From Auanema rhodensis (Eukaryota > Nematoda > Chromadorea > Rhabditida > Rhabditidae), in contig OZ059897.1 of the NCBI GenBank assembly GCA_964057225.1, positions 14,632,001-14,696,000 of the forward strand: DNA of 64,000 nt. The letters run 5' to 3'. The position numbers and the translations under genes are program-made. Every line of letters begins with the position of its first letter. The stretch's first letter is position 1. This document shows, piece after piece, positions 61,207-64,000 of the stretch. The notes below the pieces were generated by a model. That model had not been told where the DNA came from. It did not search any database and saw only the letters and a list, made by a program, of their open reading frames with translations.

Positions 61207-62592
61207 TTAATTTCTTTTACTCGAAGGGTGAGACGTGGTAGATTTTCTCAATAATATTTTAGGGATTTGAGAGGAAGTTTTCACGGTTGATACTGAAGCT
61301 TTCGGTGTTTGCAACGATGTTTTTGGGGTCTGGGGAGAGGTTTTGGTCGCTTGAGGTAAAGGTTTTTGCGTTTGATGTAAAACTTTAAGGGTTTGGGGTA
61401 TCACTTTGGTTTCGGATGTAGATGAAGCTGCTCTAAACTTTTTGAATGTGGGCTTTTGATGGCTACGATTGAATGACTTTCCTGGGGCGACAGGTGAGCT
61501 AACTGGGGATCGACCAAACCCTTCATTACGAGTCTTTGTTGTAGTTAATGTTGTTGATGCTGATGAAGATGATGCTGATGATGATGAGATACGTGTAATA
61601 GAGCTGGAAGCAGTGGCAGGATGATCTGATGAGATGACGTCGGCCGTTGTTGAAGTGGAGGCGGTGGAATCGGAGGAATTTGTTGGAGAGGGATTCTTTC
61701 TAGTTAAGTCGTACACAATTGTCAGCATCTTTGATTCACGTTTCTCTAGTTCTGAGATACGACGCTATAATCAGATATTGGAATAAGAATCATAAGAATC
61801 AGAATTTTACCTGAAGTTCCAATACATCAGCAGGGCTAAGATATTTAGAAGCTTCTCTGATCATACTATCTTTAAGAGCAGATGTAATTTTTTCATAATC
61901 ACCATCATAACGACGAACACTTCGTTGATAACTTCCACGCTAAAATACAAAGAACAATACTGATCATGTTTCTTTGGATATCATATGAAACATACAATTT
62001 TGTAGTAAACATTGCTCAAAGCTTGGAATGGAAGTGGGAAGTTATCAATCATTGTAGCCAAATTTTTCTGAATTGAAATGAAATTTAGAAAAATTGTGAA
62101 TGAAAGAAAATGAGAGAGAGGAGAAAGGTTAAACTAATTATAAAATAAGAAAATATACCTGGAACACACCAATCCATCTAACAACTTGATTAATAATACG
62201 CATGACTCTTACAAATTCATCCCATCCACTTCGTCTTTGTATTCTTACATCATGAAATATCTGAAATTATGGGGGATTTTAAAAAATATTTCATTTAGCT
62301 TGTATTCACCTCATTTTCAGTTTTTTCTAACTCAGCTCTATCACGAGCTAAATCAACAGTATCGGCAATCTATAAAATGTCTTATAGTATATAATATTTT
62401 TTTAAATGAATAATACGTTTTTATGACAAAAAAAAAAGTTGAAAAACATACTCGTTGAAGTACTTTATCAGAAACAACATGTCGAAGCCCCTCACGTTCC
62501 AAAATTCTATGATAAACACTCAATGGAACGGAGCAGTTAATAACATGGGCCAGTGATAGAAAGCCGATAGATATAATCAAAAATTGATTCAT
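61207..62592 (-). CDS. Secreted protein with Ser/Thr/Lys-rich tail (353 aa)
   Basis: Six exons in frame: 62,452-62,592, 62,310-62,369, 62,159-62,260, 61,996-62,067, 61,811-61,939 and 61,207-61,764. A signal peptide is clear (MNQFLIISIGFLSLAHVINC). Residues 25-170 are mostly helical and charged, with QRRSGWDEFVRVMRIINQVV and KYLSPADVLELQRRISELEK, the latter a probable coiled coil. The last ~150 residues are Ser/Thr/Pro/Lys-rich, with degenerate repeats of the type TPKTSLQTPK, likely O-glycosylated or disordered. Only one Cys is near the start of the mature protein. I do not recognise the family; it may be nematode-restricted. Confidence 0.75.
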
Positions 62593-64000
62593 CAAGAAAA
62601 TATATTTGATGAAAAATTGAAAATAAAACTTCTTCCTAAAAAAAGATTTGTATATCTTAAAGAAGTATACAAAGTAAAGAATAAGAATGATAAAAGAGTA
62701 TTTAATGTATATAATGAATCAAAGAAGGAGGAGATGCGATATATGTTGCAGTTCCTGAATCATTAGAGAGGAGATGAAGGAAAAATACAAAAAACTGGTA
62801 TTCAGATACTTCATCAAGCTTTTGCAGTAATAAACGCTCGGGTCAGAAGATCTTCATCAGTTTCTTGATGTTGTTCATATTAGTGTCTAGTGGTAATGGA
62901 CGTTGTTGTCAGACGCATAGTTAGATAAGAAGGATACAACATCTAATAGTTGTTGTCTACAATGTGGATGAGACCGGAGATGTAAGTAACTGCTCTTATG
63001 ATAACTTAAAGCAATAAATCTTATTCTGTCTATATCAATAAATTAATTGGACAAGAGTTTTGATGTCTATAAGGTATTGAACATTTCAAAAATTAGTTGA
63101 TGAATACATATAACATCATGTTCTAAGTTATGCCAAGATCAAAAGGATTACGAAATGCTGCTCGACTTATATTCGCAAGTTTGTAGATTCTTATCTGCCT
63201 TAATACTTGTCATTTACGTTGAAGCTTAAAACATTAAGACCACCCATACATACTTATCTCAACATCTTTTAAGATATTTCTCATCTCTTCTTTCTTCCTT
63301 TCTGTTCTTACCGATGTTTATAACGGTCATTACCATCTGGTTCCATCATTAGATACATGCATCATCATCTGTATGTACATATATGTCTGCCAGCATATAG
63401 CCTTATTCAATTAGTTGTAAGTAACATCAACTATAACTTGGATACATTAATGATAATTATAAATTTATTAATAGAATAAATATTATAGTTTATTAACTAT
63501 ATGTATGTTTCATAGTTTTTTAAAAATAAAATGGTTCATAGATATTATGATATTAATGACATTAACAAGTTGTCGAATACAATAAGTTATGCCGTTAATT
63601 TGATTTATGAAGATATTAATTAATGTTAAAACATTGGATATATGTATGTTGAACATGTAATTCATTGTACATATCGTTTTAAAAATAAACAAAAACGATA
63701 ACGATTTCCTGTTAATGTATAATGAATATCAATATAAATTAGTTGGATATTAGATGTTCTATATTATAAATTAAATATTATAAGATTTTATTTAATAATA
63801 ATAATACATTTAAGAGAAATAAAGATTAATAATTAGAGGTAATTGAATGGTATATATGTTTGTATGTATGTATATGTAAATCTACATACCATTATATTAA
63901 GATTAAAATATATTCCAAAATTATAAGAATATTTTTACAAGAAACAAACATACTTTTACATTATTCGTTAATATACAAGACAAATATAATAAAGCAAGAA
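62593..64000. other. Right-hand flank, no supported gene
   Basis: Upstream of the secreted-protein gene. Bases 62,760-63,400 are less AT-rich than their surroundings but give no exon chain; the final 600 bases are AT-rich. Confidence 0.45.

Noticed and set aside
1-64000. CRISPR arrays, bacterial operons, riboswitches
   Set aside because: Spliceosomal introns throughout and no regularly spaced direct repeats; the DNA is eukaryotic.

Overview
The window looks like nuclear DNA of an AT-rich nematode. It holds a full-length receptor of the nematode Str-type chemoreceptor superfamily and three other multi-exon 7TM genes. Genes are compact and intron-rich, many introns being only 38-50 nt, and several start codons sit a few bases after an isolated pyrimidine-AG, as expected of spliced-leader acceptors. 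The species cannot be told from sequence alone.

Layout. 1-256: 5' end of a secreted-protein gene running off the left edge (-). 4,895-7,203: six-exon GPI-anchor-like Cys-containing protein (+), convergent with a four-TM MARVEL-like gene at 8,131-8,932 (-). 11,552-24,893: a rearranged island. A Rho-family gene with degenerate nucleotide-binding motifs (21,919-24,893, -) has its last three exons copied almost perfectly at 11,623-12,960. Between the copies lie an unidentified decayed gene, Polinton/Maverick remnants (integrase, capsid-like, DNA polymerase B), a short IS1595/Merlin-like element, and a 3.5-kb segment bounded by about 91-bp inverted repeats that encloses an intact 340-aa Str-type chemoreceptor. 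24,894-33,141: about 8 kb with no convincing gene, rich in (GA)n/(CT)n, with one foldback repeat. 33,142-41,401: three more 7TM genes, two of them a divergent paralogous pair. 41,407-49,777 (-): endonuclease IV (APN-1 type) downstream of a USP47-type deubiquitinase. 51,050-51,894 (+): methionine sulfoxide reductase A. 52,258-58,413 (-): an Inscuteable homolog with N-terminal LGN-binding-like segment and armadillo-type C-terminal half. 61,207-62,592 (-): secreted protein with a Ser/Thr-rich tail.

Working together. The apn-1/usp47/msrA neighbourhood groups an abasic-site endonuclease, a deubiquitinase whose mammalian ortholog controls DNA polymerase beta levels, and a protein-oxidation repair enzyme. 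A shared role is only an inference. The 7TM genes fit chemosensation, and Inscuteable fits spindle orientation and polarity. All exon models here were built by eye from frame continuity and GT-AG consensus; none was tested against RNA or databases.
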